This document shows, in pieces, positions 9,112 through 18,729 of a stretch of 64,000 nt of DNA; position 1 is the stretch's first letter, and each line of letters opens with the position of its first letter. A program made the position numbers and the translations under genes. Location of the stretch: the NCBI RefSeq assembly GCF_029223885.1, contig NZ_CP119410.1, positions 1-64,000 on the forward strand, in the 5' to 3' direction. A model generated the notes under the pieces. It was given only the letters and a program-made list of their open reading frames with translations, was not told the DNA's origin and did not search any database. The DNA comes from Pararhizobium gei (GTDB taxonomy: Bacteria > Pseudomonadota > Alphaproteobacteria > Rhizobiales > Rhizobiaceae).

Positions 9112-9274
9112 AATCTCTGTATCCGGGCTGTGAGATCGTCGAAAGACAGGACTGTATGGTGGATCTGGACGATATTGATGTGCGCAAGGGGCGGGGAAGG
9201 ATCTTCGGTTCTCCCGCATGGCTGCCGCTTGAGCAGTCGCAGTGGCGCGGGACTTCGGATTGCGGAGCTGCGTT

Positions 9275-10156
9275 GTGACAGCTTCCAGAACACATCGGCG
9301 GCCATCAAGCTTTCGCTACGCGCAGATCGGGCTCTGGTCGTTTCTGCTGGTCTCGGCGATCTTCTTCCTCGCACCGATCTACGTGATGATCGTGACCTCG
9401 CTGAAGTCGATGCCGGAAATCCGGGATGGCAACATCTTCAGCCTGCCGCGGCAGATCACATTCGAGCCATGGGTCGAAGCCTGGTCGCGGGCGTGCACGG
9501 GCCTGAAGTGCTCAGGCGTGCAGGGCGGCTTCTGGAATTCGATCAAGATCCTCATTCCGAGCGTGGTGCTGTCGGTGATGTTCGGGGCGGTCAACGGCTA
9601 TGCGTTGACATTCTGGCGCGTGAAGGGCGCTGAAATCCTGTTCGCCTGCCTGCTCGTCGGTGCCTTCATTCCCTATCAGCTGTTCATCTATCCGCTTTCC
9701 CTGACTTTCGCCGCCTTCGGGGTCAGCAATTCGCTGGGTGGTGTCGTGTTGATCCACGTCATCTTCGGCCTACCGGTCACCACGCTGATCTTCCGCAATT
9801 TCTATTCCGGAATTCCTGCCGATCTGATGAAGGCGGCGAAGGTGGATGGTGCCGGTTTCTGGCGGATCTTCATCTCGATCCTCTTGCCGATGTCCGCGCC
9901 TATTCTTGTCGTGGCCACCATTCTTCAGGCGACCGGCATCTGGAACGACTATCTCTTCAGCCTGATTTTCGCGGGGCAGGAAAACCAGCCGATGACGGTG
10001 CAACTGAGCGCACTCATCAACGCGCGAACGGGCGAGCGGCCCTACAATGTGCACATGGCGGCAACGATGCTGACGGCCGCCGTGCCTCTCCTCATTTATT
10101 TCCTCTCCGGGCGCTGGTTCGTCCGTGGCATTGCAGCAGGAGCGGTCAAAGGATGA
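9275..10156 (+). CDS. Carbohydrate ABC transporter permease (MalG type)
   Basis: Inner-membrane channel subunit of a CUT1-family sugar importer. The 293-aa protein has six predicted membrane segments, beginning IGLWSFLLVSAIFFLAPIYVMIV. The EAA loop reads IPADLMKAAKVDGAGFWRIFISILLP. The C-terminus FVRGIAAGAVKG is typical of MalG. GTG at 9275 is chosen because GGAG stands 7 bases before it; the GTG at 9242 has no ribosome site. The gene overlaps the ATPase gene by 4 bases. It lies first in the operon, while its MalF partner lies last. Confidence 0.92.
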   Translation: MTASRTHRRPSSFRYAQIGLWSFLLVSAIFFLAPIYVMIVTSLKSMPEIRDGNIFSLPRQITFEPWVEAWSRACTGLKCSGVQGGFWNSIKILIPSVVLSVMFGAVNGYALTFWRVKGAEILFACLLVGAFIPYQLFIYPLSLTFAAFGVSNSLGGVVLIHVIFGLPVTTLIFRNFYSGIPADLMKAAKVDGAGFWRIFISILLPMSAPILVVATILQATGIWNDYLFSLIFAGQENQPMTVQLSALINARTGERPYNVHMAATMLTAAVPLLIYFLSGRWFVRGIAAGAVKG

Positions 10157-11265
10157 CTATGAACACCACCGCAAAAACCTCCGTTTCCGTCCGCGACCTG
10201 ACGATTGCCTATGGCAATACGACCGTCCTCGACAAGCTGTCGCTCGACGTCGCGCATGGTGAATTCCTCGTGCTGCTCGGTTCTTCCGGATGTGGCAAGT
10301 CGACCCTGCTCAATGCCATCGCCGGTCTCGGCGATATCTCCGGCGGGGAAGTCTGGATCTCCGATAAGGATGTGACATGGGCAGAGCCGAAGGACCGCGG
10401 AATAGGCATGGTCTTTCAGTCCTATGCGCTCTACCCGCGTATGACTGTCGAGCAGAACATGAGTTTTGGCCTGAAGATCAAGGGGCTTAAGACGGACCAT
10501 ATCCGCGAGCGGGTTCAAAGCACCGCTTCTCTGCTGCAGATCGAACACTTGCTGAAGCGCCGCCCCGCAGATCTTTCCGGCGGGCAGCGCCAGCGCGTTG
10601 CCATCGGCCGGGCGCTGGTGCGCGAGGTCGACGTGTTCCTGTTCGACGAACCCCTGTCCAATCTCGATGCGCAGCTGCGCTCGGAACTGCGTGTTGAAAT
10701 CAAGAAACTGCACCACAGCCTCGGCAACACCATGATCTACGTGACGCATGATCAGGTGGAGGCGATGACACTCGCCGACCGGATAGCCGTGATGAAAAAC
10801 GGCCAGATCCAGCAATTGGCGCCGCCCGCCGAGGTCTATGCGCGTCCGGCCAATCTCTTCGTCGCAGGGTTTCTCGGTTCGCCGAAGATGAACTTTCTTC
10901 AGGGTACGCTGTCCACGCAGCAGGGCAAACCGGTCTTCACTTGCGGCCAGACCCACATTGATCTTTCTGCCGCCGCCATTACCAGCACCGCCTATCAGGG
11001 CGAGGCAACGCTCGGCATCCGGCCGGAACATCTGGCGATCGTTTCCGGAGCCGGAGCGCCCGGTCAGAAGCAGCAGCTTGAGGGCAGTGTGTCGCTGATC
11101 GAGCCGCTGGGCGCGGAAACCATCGTCTGGGTCAATTTCCAGGGGGCGTCGCTCACAATCCGGACGACGGCGTACATCGTGCCTTCGGTCGGCGACCGGG
11201 TGTCGTTCTCGCTCGATCTCACCAGAGCATCGGTTTTTGCCGCAGACAGCGGCCTCCGGCTCTGA
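10153..11265 (+). CDS. Sugar ABC transporter ATPase (MalK/UgpC type)
   Basis: Energising subunit of the sugar importer, 370 aa. Walker A is GSSGCGKST (about residue 43), the Q-loop is VFQSYALYP, the signature is LSGGQRQR, and Walker B is VFLFDEPLSNLD followed by the H-loop THD. The C-terminal TOBE/regulatory domain (LGIRPEHLAIV) is the CUT1 form. It is translationally coupled to the permease by a 4-bp overlap. Confidence 0.95.
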   Translation: MTMNTTAKTSVSVRDLTIAYGNTTVLDKLSLDVAHGEFLVLLGSSGCGKSTLLNAIAGLGDISGGEVWISDKDVTWAEPKDRGIGMVFQSYALYPRMTVEQNMSFGLKIKGLKTDHIRERVQSTASLLQIEHLLKRRPADLSGGQRQRVAIGRALVREVDVFLFDEPLSNLDAQLRSELRVEIKKLHHSLGNTMIYVTHDQVEAMTLADRIAVMKNGQIQQLAPPAEVYARPANLFVAGFLGSPKMNFLQGTLSTQQGKPVFTCGQTHIDLSAAAITSTAYQGEATLGIRPEHLAIVSGAGAPGQKQQLEGSVSLIEPLGAETIVWVNFQGASLTIRTTAYIVPSVGDRVSFSLDLTRASVFAADSGLRL

Positions 11266-11306
11266 TCGCTCACCAATTCCATTCCATCAGTCAACAGGTC
11301 AACAGC

Positions 11307-12068
11307 ATGTCACTCGATCACAAACTCTCTTTCCAGCTCTATTCCGCCCGCGAATTCCCGCCGCTTGGCGAGCAGCTGAAAACCCTTTCCGCGCTCGGTT
11401 TCACCAATGTCGAGCCTTACGGCGATCTCTACGAGGATCTCGCGGGCTTCAAGGTAGGGCTGCAGGCAAACGGACTGTCGGCGGATAGCGGCCATTTCGA
11501 TCTGGCGATGCTGGAAAGCCAGCCGGAGCGCGCAATCGAGATTGCAACGGCGCTCGGCATGAAGAACATTATCGCCCCATGGCTCGATCCCGAAGACCGG
11601 CCGGTCGATGCGGCGGGCTGGAAGGCACTTGGTGACCGGCTGGAAACGCTGAACGGCGTGTTCACGGCCGCGGGCTTCAAGTTCGGCTGGCACAATCATG
11701 ATTTCGAATTCACGCTGCTTGATGATGGCTCGATGCCGATCGAGCATCTGCTGGGCGGAAACGGCGTTGGCCTCGAGCTCGACGTCGCCTGGGTCGTGCG
11801 CGCCGGGATCGACCCGCTGCCGTGGATTTCGCGCTATTCCGATCGCCTGCTCGCCGTGCATGTCAAGGATATCGCACCGGCCGGTGAAAACCTCGATCAG
11901 GATGGCTGGGCGCATCTCGGTCAGGGCGTCGTCGACTGGAAGGCCATCTGGCCTGCCGTTGCCGCCTCGAGCGCACGCGTTGCCGTGCTCGAACATGACC
12001 AGCCAGCCGATTGGCGCCGATTCGCGCAAGAAAGCGCGGCCGCGCTGCTGTCGCTGCAAGCCAACTGA
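11307..12068 (+). CDS. Sugar phosphate isomerase/epimerase (TIM barrel)
   Basis: 253-aa AP-endonuclease-2/xylose-isomerase-like TIM barrel. Visible landmarks are LGFTNVEPYGDLYEDLAGF, GWHNHDFEF (metal ligand region), GVGLELDVAWVVRAGIDP and LLAVHVKDIAPAG. Such proteins often sit beside Gfo/Idh/MocA oxidoreductases in sugar or inositol-like catabolic operons and act on keto-sugars. The exact substrate cannot be told. It lies about 40 bp after the ATPase gene, in the same operon. Confidence 0.88.
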   Translation: MSLDHKLSFQLYSAREFPPLGEQLKTLSALGFTNVEPYGDLYEDLAGFKVGLQANGLSADSGHFDLAMLESQPERAIEIATALGMKNIIAPWLDPEDRPVDAAGWKALGDRLETLNGVFTAAGFKFGWHNHDFEFTLLDDGSMPIEHLLGGNGVGLELDVAWVVRAGIDPLPWISRYSDRLLAVHVKDIAPAGENLDQDGWAHLGQGVVDWKAIWPAVAASSARVAVLEHDQPADWRRFAQESAAALLSLQAN

Positions 12069-12082
12069 AAGGGCGGACACTC

Positions 12083-13225
12083 ATGACCATGAATGTGGGC
12101 ATTGTCGGTTGCGGCAATATTTCCGACACCTACCTCCAGAACGGACCCTTGCTGCGCGATATCAACTACATCGCCTGCGCGGATCTGCGTTTCGACGTGG
12201 CCGAGGCGAAAGCGTCGAAATACGGAATCGAAGCGGCATCCATCGACGCGCTCCTGGCGCGCGACGACGTGGATATCATCCTCAACCTGACGGTGCCCGC
12301 AGCCCATGCCGAAGTCTCGCTTCGCGCGATTGCGGCCGGAAAGCACGTCTACACGGAGAAGCCTCTCGCCATCAGTCTGGCGGAGGGCCGGTCGGTACTC
12401 GAAGCAGCTGCATTCAAGGGCGTACGCGTCGGTTCCGCCCCGGACACGATCCTCGGACCAGGCCTTCAGGCAGCCCGCGCCATCGTCGATTCCGGCAAGC
12501 TGGGCGATGTCGTCACCGGCCTTGCCACCGTCATGTCGCATGGCATGGAAGACTGGCATCCCAACCCGGCCTTCTTCTTCCAGAAGGGGGCCGGGCCGGT
12601 CCTCGACATGGGGCCGTATTATGTCACGGCGCTGATCAACATGCTTGGCCCGGTCAAGCGGGTTCAGGCGACCGGACGCATCGGCACGCCGGAACGGCTT
12701 GTGACCGCCGAAGGCCCGATGAAGGGCCAGACGGTCAAGGTCGAGACCTTCACCAGCCTCAACGCGCTCCTGAGCTTCGAATCGGGCGCCGAAATTGCAT
12801 TTCTCGCAAGCTGGGACGTGTGGAACTACGATCTCCGCCCGATCGAGCTGCACGGCACGGCGGGCACGCTGCGCGTTCCCGATCCCAACAATTTCGGTGG
12901 CACCGTCGATTTCGCGGCCGAAGCGGGCGCGTTTGCGAGCGAGCAGACCGCCACCCTGCCGTTTGGCGCCGATAACAGGCTCTGGGCCGATGAGTATCCC
13001 TATTCATGTTATCGCGGCATGGGCCTGGCCGACATGGCACGCAGCATCAAGGCAGGTGTTCCGCACCGCTGCTCCGGCGAGCTCGGCTACCATGCGCTGG
13101 ATGTCATGCTGGCGATCGAGGAAGCGGCCCTTCAGCACCGCGTGATCGAACTCGGCAGCACTTGCGCCCGGCCTGCGGCCCTTTCCTCCGAGGAGGCCGC
13201 ACTGTTTGCCGCCGATGCCGCTTAG
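12083..13225 (+). CDS. Gfo/Idh/MocA-family oxidoreductase
   Basis: NAD(P)-dependent sugar dehydrogenase, 380 aa. The Rossmann fold starts MTMNVGIVGCGNISDTYLQ. HVYTEKPLAIS is the family EKP motif with the catalytic Lys, and GPVLDMGPYYVTALINMLG belongs to the C-terminal domain. ATG at 12083 gives the family N-terminus and lies 15 bp after the isomerase stop. Together with the isomerase it probably oxidises and rearranges the sugar imported by the flanking ABC genes. Confidence 0.9.
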   Translation: MTMNVGIVGCGNISDTYLQNGPLLRDINYIACADLRFDVAEAKASKYGIEAASIDALLARDDVDIILNLTVPAAHAEVSLRAIAAGKHVYTEKPLAISLAEGRSVLEAAAFKGVRVGSAPDTILGPGLQAARAIVDSGKLGDVVTGLATVMSHGMEDWHPNPAFFFQKGAGPVLDMGPYYVTALINMLGPVKRVQATGRIGTPERLVTAEGPMKGQTVKVETFTSLNALLSFESGAEIAFLASWDVWNYDLRPIELHGTAGTLRVPDPNNFGGTVDFAAEAGAFASEQTATLPFGADNRLWADEYPYSCYRGMGLADMARSIKAGVPHRCSGELGYHALDVMLAIEEAALQHRVIELGSTCARPAALSSEEAALFAADAA

Positions 13226-13304
13226 TGGTGCGGGATACAGCGCAAAGACCACAGAAAATTCACATCAGGTAGAAAACGTAGTCCATCAAAAAAAAGGGGA
13301 CTTT

Positions 13305-14549
13305 ATGAAAAATCTCTCGAAAATATCGATCCTTGCCGGTGCGATCGCCATGACGGCGCTCGGAGCGGTTCATGCGGAAACGCGCAAGGCCGAAGTCATG
13401 CACTGGTGGACAACGGGCAGTGAGGCTGCGGCGCTGAAAACCCTCGTCGACGCGTATAACAAAGCGGGCGGGGAATGGGTGGACCATGCCGTGCCCGACT
13501 ACGAAAGCGCGCTTGCCGCCGCAACAAGCGCAATCGTCGGCGGTTCGCCGCCGGCCGCACTGCAGTTCATCGGTGGAAAGCAGTTCACTGACCTCGCCGC
13601 CCAGGATTATCTGACCGACCTGACGCCCTATGCCGAGGCTGGTAAATGGGCAGATGCCCTGCCACCGGCATTCATGTCGGCCGTCACCTATGACAACAAG
13701 GTTTACGCTATCCCGATCGACAATCACGGCGTGAACTGGATGTGGTCTTCGACGTCGGCGCTGAAGAAGGCGGGCGTGACCCTTCCCACGAAATGGGACG
13801 AGTTCTTCCCGATGCTGGACAAGATCAAGGCCGCCGGCATCACGCCTGTCGCGCAGTCCGGCGAACCCTGGGTCCAGCTGGAAGTCTTCTACCAGCTGAT
13901 GATGTTCCGCGGTGATCTCGATCTCTATTATGCCATTTTCCGCGATGGCAATGTGGACGTGGTCAAATCGCCGGAATTCAAGGCATTTGCCGAGGATCTG
14001 AGGAAATACACGACCTATATGGATGCCGGATCCGCCGGTCTGAAATGGAACGATGCCACCAGCATGGTGATCAAGGGAACGGCCGCCGTGCAGTTCATGG
14101 GCGACTGGGCCAAGGGCGAGTTTACCGCGGCCGGACTGAAGCCGGGCGTCGACTATGACTGCACCATCGGCTTTGGCGGCAAGGACTATTACATCATGAG
14201 TTCCGATGTATTCGTTCTTCCGAAATCGGCCAGCGCGGAGATGGCGCCGGTGCACAAGCTGCTGGCGGAAACGATGATGTCGCCGGAGGTCCAGGTGGCG
14301 TTCAACAATCTCAAGGGCGGTCTGCCCGCCCGGCTGGACGCCGATCCCTCGAGCTTCGACGCCTGTGCCGCAAAGGGCTTTGCAGCGATGAAAAACCCTG
14401 AACAGCAGGTGGCCGGGATCGAGATGATGACATCGAGTGACCGCGTCGGTGCGGTCCAGGATGCTGTCATCCAGTTCTGGAACACGCCATCCATGACCTC
14501 GGACGATTTCGTCGCCGCGCTTGCGCAGGCCATCGAAACGACCGAATAA
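13305..14549 (+). CDS. Sugar ABC transporter substrate-binding protein
   Basis: Periplasmic CUT1 binding protein, 414 aa. The signal peptide is MKNLSKISILAGAIAMTALG with cleavage after VHA. The mature protein begins ETRKAEVMHWWTTGSEAAAL, like glucose/mannose-type binding proteins of Proteobacteria. Further landmarks are GGKQFTDLAAQ, YAIPIDNHGVNWMW and AVQFMGDWAKGEF. ATG at 13305 follows AAAAAGGGGA. The gene lies near the end of the operon rather than at its start. Confidence 0.92.
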   Translation: MKNLSKISILAGAIAMTALGAVHAETRKAEVMHWWTTGSEAAALKTLVDAYNKAGGEWVDHAVPDYESALAAATSAIVGGSPPAALQFIGGKQFTDLAAQDYLTDLTPYAEAGKWADALPPAFMSAVTYDNKVYAIPIDNHGVNWMWSSTSALKKAGVTLPTKWDEFFPMLDKIKAAGITPVAQSGEPWVQLEVFYQLMMFRGDLDLYYAIFRDGNVDVVKSPEFKAFAEDLRKYTTYMDAGSAGLKWNDATSMVIKGTAAVQFMGDWAKGEFTAAGLKPGVDYDCTIGFGGKDYYIMSSDVFVLPKSASAEMAPVHKLLAETMMSPEVQVAFNNLKGGLPARLDADPSSFDACAAKGFAAMKNPEQQVAGIEMMTSSDRVGAVQDAVIQFWNTPSMTSDDFVAALAQAIETTE

Positions 14550-14563
14550 AGAGAAGCCGGGAG

Positions 14564-15463
14564 ATGCCGACAATGCCTTCCACACGCAAGCCGCCAAGAC
14601 GTCTGAACATGGCAGGCATTGCCCTCTGGCCGTCCTGGATCATCGTTGCCGTTGCCTATATCGGCACCATGGTCTGGACCGTCGGCATCTCGTTTACGAA
14701 TTCCAAGCTGCTCCCGGTAGCAAACTATGCCGGGTTCAGCCAGTACAAACGTCTGTTCGGAACGCCGAGATGGCTTCAGTCCATTGACAACATGTTCGTC
14801 TTCGGCATTTTGTTCATTCTCATATGTCTTGTTCTCGGCTTCCTGATGGCGGTGGCGCTCGATCAGAAGATCCGGGCGGAGAACGTGTTCCGGACCATCT
14901 ATCTCTACCCGTATTCTCTTTCCTTCATTGTCACCGGTGTCATCTGGCAGTGGATGATGAACCCGGCGCTCGGCATTCAGAAGGCCGTCAACGACCTCGG
15001 CTGGACCTCGTTCGAGTTTGACTGGGTGGTCGATCCCGACAAGGCGATCTACGCGGTCGTTCTCGCCGCCGTCTGGCAGTCGGCAGGTCTTGTCATGGCG
15101 CTGATGCTGGCCGGCCTGCGTGGTGTCGATCCCGACCTGTGGAAGGCCATCCGCGTTGATGGTGTTCCTACATGGCGTGCTTACATCTCGATCATCATAC
15201 CGATCCTCAGCCCCATGATCGTTACGTCGGTCGTCCTCCTTGGCATATCCGTGGTGAAATCCTACGATCTGGTCGTGGCGTTGACCAATGGCGGACCAGG
15301 AACGGCAACCGACGTCCCGGCCAAATTCATCATGGATTTCCTTTTCCTGCGATCCAATATCGGGCTGGCATCGGCAGGCGCGACTGTCATGCTGGTCGCC
15401 GTCGTCGCGGCTGTCGCTCCATGGGTATACGCTGTCTACATGCGGCCAAAAACAACAGGATGA
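14564..15463 (+). CDS. Sugar ABC transporter permease (MalF type)
   Basis: Second membrane subunit of the sugar importer, 299 aa and six predicted helices. The EAA loop is DPDLWKAIRVDGVPTWRAYISIIIP, and YDLVVALTNGGPGTATD is typical of MalF-like permeases. It follows the binding-protein gene by 14 bp and is the last gene of the operon. It converges with the dehydroshikimate dehydratase gene 43 bp further on. Confidence 0.92.
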   Translation: MPTMPSTRKPPRRLNMAGIALWPSWIIVAVAYIGTMVWTVGISFTNSKLLPVANYAGFSQYKRLFGTPRWLQSIDNMFVFGILFILICLVLGFLMAVALDQKIRAENVFRTIYLYPYSLSFIVTGVIWQWMMNPALGIQKAVNDLGWTSFEFDWVVDPDKAIYAVVLAAVWQSAGLVMALMLAGLRGVDPDLWKAIRVDGVPTWRAYISIIIPILSPMIVTSVVLLGISVVKSYDLVVALTNGGPGTATDVPAKFIMDFLFLRSNIGLASAGATVMLVAVVAAVAPWVYAVYMRPKTTG

Positions 15464-15506
15464 AAAATGCCCCGACCATGGGCGAACATGCCGCGGACAC
15501 TCCTCT

Positions 15507-17411
15507 CTATAACCGAGCGACATCCGGAACGAGTGGCATCCCCGTGGGCCGGATCTGTTTCTTGAGGGCGGCGATACGGAAGATGGTGTTGGCAGCGCCG
15601 TAGCCGCGATAGCCGCGCCGTTCGACGATCTCGAAGAAAAAGCCCTCGCCATAGACGCCGCTGTAGAGCTGGAAGAATTCGCCGTACTTGTCGCGGTCGT
15701 AGAGGATATTTTCCGACTTCAGCCGCTCGCTGAGCTCCGGATCAAGCCCGAAGCGCGCCTCGACATCATCGTAATAGTTAGGCAAGATATGCAACGGCCG
15801 GAAACCGTTCTGTTTCAAGGCTGCGGCTGTCGCGAAAATATCGTCCGTGCTGAACGCCAGATGCTGGATGCTCGAACCGAAGGTTTCAGCGATGAAGTGG
15901 CCGGCGAGCGTGCGGCGGTTTTCCGCTCCGTTTAGCGTAATGCGCAAGGTCCCGGCGGCGTTTTCAATCACTTGGCTGCGCACGACACCAGCCGGATCGA
16001 TGATATCGACCATCGGTGTCTTCTGTGTCCGGAAGATTGCCGTATAGAACAACAGCCAGGTCGGCATTTCCTCGTAGGCGACCGTCTGGGCGATATGGTC
16101 GATGGTGCGCAGATGAGCCGGCCGGCTTTCTTCTTCATCGGCGACGGACATGAAATCGATGTCCCACATGCGACCGAGATCAGCTTTCTCGTCAAGCAGA
16201 TAGATAACCCCTCCACCGACGCCACGAATGGCGGGAATGTCGACCTCGCCGGACCCGACCGGCTGGCTGAACGGTTCCGCGCCCAGCGCCGTTGCCCGCG
16301 CCATGGTCTCCGCCGCGTCATCGACCGCCAGAGCCACGGCGTAGGCGGATGGGCCATGCACGGCATAGGAGGCATTGGCAAAACCCGCGCGCTCAGTGTT
16401 GATCAGCAACCGGATGTCGCCCTGCCGGTAGACACCGACCTGCTTTGTCCTGTGCTGCGCTGTCTTGCGAAATCCGAGAGTGGACAGGAGGGCAACCAGT
16501 TCGGCCACATCCGTTTCATCGACGGAGAACTCCACGAAACCGACGCCTTTCACCGGGGTGCGATCCGGCATTGCGGCAACCGTAAGCCCCACATTCGGAT
16601 TGCGCCGGACCCGGTCGCCGAGCGTAACCAGCGATCGATGCCCGTCGGCTGCGATCGCCTTGGCGGAGCCGCCGCGGAACTGGTCGTTGAATATCTCCAG
16701 CGAGAAGTAACCGTCATAATCGGTTTCGGCGATGACGGTGGTGAAAGCCGCCACCGGCAGATCGCCTTCGCCGGGCATGTTGCGGAAGTGGCGGCTCCAG
16801 TAAAGCAGGTCCATGTCGATCAGCGGCGCGTCGGCCAACTGGACGATGAAGATCTTTTCCTTGGGGATCGAGTGGATCGAGTTGATATCGATCTTGCGCG
16901 ACAAGGTATGGAAGCTGTCGAGGATCAGACCAATATTTGCATGATCCGCGCGCCGAACGATCTCCCATGCATCACGATGATCGAAGATGTGTCGTCCCCA
17001 GGCAAGCGCCTCGTAACCGACCCTGAGATTGCGTTTTGCCGCCCGTTCGCCAAGCTCATGAAAATCCGCCGCCGTCCGGTCGATACCGCCGAGCGAAACC
17101 GGCGAGACATTCGAGCAAACCAGCAACAGATCGGTGCCGAGTTGCTGCATGATATCGAACTTGCGCTCGGCTCGATCAAAGGCACGTGTGCGATGCGGTT
17201 CCGGCATGCCTTCGAAATCGCGAAACGGCTGGAACAGCGTGATCTCCAGACCTTGGTCGCGCACCATCCGTCCCACATCCGCAGGGCTGCCGTCAAAGGC
17301 AAGGAAATCGTTCTCGACGATTTCGACGCCGTCGAACCCCGCCTTGGCAATTGCCGCCAGCTTCTCCGGCAATTCGCCGCTGATCGATACGGTCGCTATT
17401 GAAGTCTTCAT
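15507..17411 (-). CDS. quiC: 3-dehydroshikimate dehydratase, bifunctional QuiC type
   Basis: Converts 3-dehydroshikimate to protocatechuate, the exit from quinate/shikimate catabolism to the beta-ketoadipate pathway. The 634-aa length matches the bacterial two-domain QuiC form. Residues 1-270 are a TIM barrel (KAGFDGVEIVENDFLAFDGSP, YEALAWGRHIFDHRDAWEIV, FSLEIFNDQFRGGS). From about 290 two VOC/HPPD-like modules follow (GVGFVEFSVDETDVAELVALL; IQHLAFSTDDIFATAAALKQNGF). It is divergent from the TRAP operon, with a 225-bp shared control region. The DHQ dehydratase in the neighbouring operon supplies its substrate. Confidence 0.9.
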   Translation of the reverse strand: MKTSIATVSISGELPEKLAAIAKAGFDGVEIVENDFLAFDGSPADVGRMVRDQGLEITLFQPFRDFEGMPEPHRTRAFDRAERKFDIMQQLGTDLLLVCSNVSPVSLGGIDRTAADFHELGERAAKRNLRVGYEALAWGRHIFDHRDAWEIVRRADHANIGLILDSFHTLSRKIDINSIHSIPKEKIFIVQLADAPLIDMDLLYWSRHFRNMPGEGDLPVAAFTTVIAETDYDGYFSLEIFNDQFRGGSAKAIAADGHRSLVTLGDRVRRNPNVGLTVAAMPDRTPVKGVGFVEFSVDETDVAELVALLSTLGFRKTAQHRTKQVGVYRQGDIRLLINTERAGFANASYAVHGPSAYAVALAVDDAAETMARATALGAEPFSQPVGSGEVDIPAIRGVGGGVIYLLDEKADLGRMWDIDFMSVADEEESRPAHLRTIDHIAQTVAYEEMPTWLLFYTAIFRTQKTPMVDIIDPAGVVRSQVIENAAGTLRITLNGAENRRTLAGHFIAETFGSSIQHLAFSTDDIFATAAALKQNGFRPLHILPNYYDDVEARFGLDPELSERLKSENILYDRDKYGEFFQLYSGVYGEGFFFEIVERRGYRGYGAANTIFRIAALKKQIRPTGMPLVPDVARL

Positions 17412-17636
17412 GGAAAATCCCCAGGTCCGCCATTCGCGGACATCCGTTCCCGACGAGCCTGTAGGTTCGAAGGGATTTTCCGATCTAAACGTGGGGCGGC
17501 TGCAATGGCAAGCGGCGCATCATAACGTTCTGATATACAAACATAACACCTTGTAATCGCCGCCATCGCTTTACGGATTGAACCCCCGAGCGAGGCCGCA
17601 CATACTCTCGGTCATAACAACGACAAAGAGGGTAAC

Positions 17637-18635
17637 ATGTTAAAATTCAAGATCATACGGGCGCATACCTGCCGCCTTTCCATGTCCACCATCGCGAGCA
17701 TCCTCCTGCTCGGTGCCGTTCAGGCGAATGCCGAAACGCTGCGGCTTGCCCACGCGTCAAGCTCGAAAAGCCTTATTCAGGACGCTGTCGTCATGTTCGC
17801 CGACAAGCTTTCCGCGGGGACCAAAGATGGCCTGACGGTTCAGATATTTCCGGACGGTCAGTTGGGAGACGAGGGCCCGATTGCCGATGGCGTCGGGTCT
17901 GGTTCAATCGATATCGGGCTCGGTGGTGTTGCCGATGCGATTGATCCGAAGCTAAACGTCGTCACTTTGCCCTTCCTGTTTTCCGATGCGAAGGCAGCCC
18001 ACGCATTCCTTGACGGCCCGGTCGGCAAAAAGGTCTTCGACACCGGCGGCGACAACGGCTTCAAGATGCTTGGCGCGCTCGATTCCGGCTTCCGGCAGTT
18101 TGCAACGGTCAGCAAATCGATCGCCACACCGGAGGATATGAAGGGTTTGAAACTGCGGACGCCGCCAAACCCCGTCATACTCGCAACCATCGAACAACTG
18201 GGCGCGTTGCCGCAATCCCTGCCTTTCGGCGAGGTCTATACATCCCTGCAATCGCATGTGGTTGATGGCGTGGAGCCGGAAATCCGCGATTTCGCGGATC
18301 AGAAATGGTACGAGAGTGCGAAATTCCTGTCCGTCTCGAACTATATCTGGACGCCGAACTACTGGTACATGAACAGGGAACGCTTCGACGCTCTCAGCCC
18401 GGAATATCAGGCTGCCGTTACAAAGGCGGTGGAAGAGACGACAGTCTGGTATCGCAACCAGCTTGACGAGGTTTACGCCAAAGTCATTGAAGACCTCAAA
18501 TCGAAGGGCGTGACGGTAACGACGGTAGACACCACACCGTTCCGTGCCATGGTTGATCCTGTTTACGTGAAATTCGGGGCTGAATGGGGCGACGAACTGG
18601 TATCGTCCGTGCGCGCGGCAGCCGCTGGTCAATAG
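17637..18635 (+). CDS. dctP: TRAP transporter substrate-binding protein (DctP type)
   Basis: Periplasmic receptor of a tripartite ATP-independent importer, 332 aa. The signal peptide is followed by AETLRLAHASSSKS. GLKLRTPPNPV carries the conserved Arg that binds the carboxylate of the ligand, and PFGEVYTSLQSHVVDGVEPEI is the family core. A cyclic carboxylate such as quinate, shikimate or a dehydro form fits both the Arg and the neighbouring enzymes. Confidence 0.92.
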   Translation: MLKFKIIRAHTCRLSMSTIASILLLGAVQANAETLRLAHASSSKSLIQDAVVMFADKLSAGTKDGLTVQIFPDGQLGDEGPIADGVGSGSIDIGLGGVADAIDPKLNVVTLPFLFSDAKAAHAFLDGPVGKKVFDTGGDNGFKMLGALDSGFRQFATVSKSIATPEDMKGLKLRTPPNPVILATIEQLGALPQSLPFGEVYTSLQSHVVDGVEPEIRDFADQKWYESAKFLSVSNYIWTPNYWYMNRERFDALSPEYQAAVTKAVEETTVWYRNQLDEVYAKVIEDLKSKGVTVTTVDTTPFRAMVDPVYVKFGAEWGDELVSSVRAAAAGQ

Positions 18636-18729
18636 CCGAAGCCTGCGGCGACATCACGACCGGTTGTCCGAGGGGTTGTCGCCGCATCGCCGTTTGCAAA
18701 GTTTCGTTCCTCCTTTGATGGAAGCTCCC

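Larger units (their letters stand above)
8879..9274. other. Divergent control region between LacI regulator and sugar ABC operon
   Basis: This stretch carries no convincing gene. It holds two copies of a LacI-type operator (8996 and 9102) and a TTGACA hexamer (8974-8979). The ribosome site GGAG (9264-9267) serves the GTG at 9275. Confidence 0.6.

Noticed and set aside
11307..13225. Assignment of the isomerase and Gfo/Idh pair to trehalose (Thu) or inositol catabolism
   Set aside because: ThuA-like sequence and the other inositol genes are absent; only the general families can be supported.
13260..14597. 445-aa minus-strand open frame
   Set aside because: Fully antisense to the sugar-binding protein gene, whose signal peptide and motifs are clear.
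14189..15652. 487-aa minus-strand open frame
   Set aside because: Antisense to the MalF-type permease and the end of the binding-protein gene; no recognisable domain.
15972..17402. 476-aa plus-strand open frame
   Set aside because: Antisense to the QuiC-type dehydratase; composition and lack of motifs mark it as a shadow.
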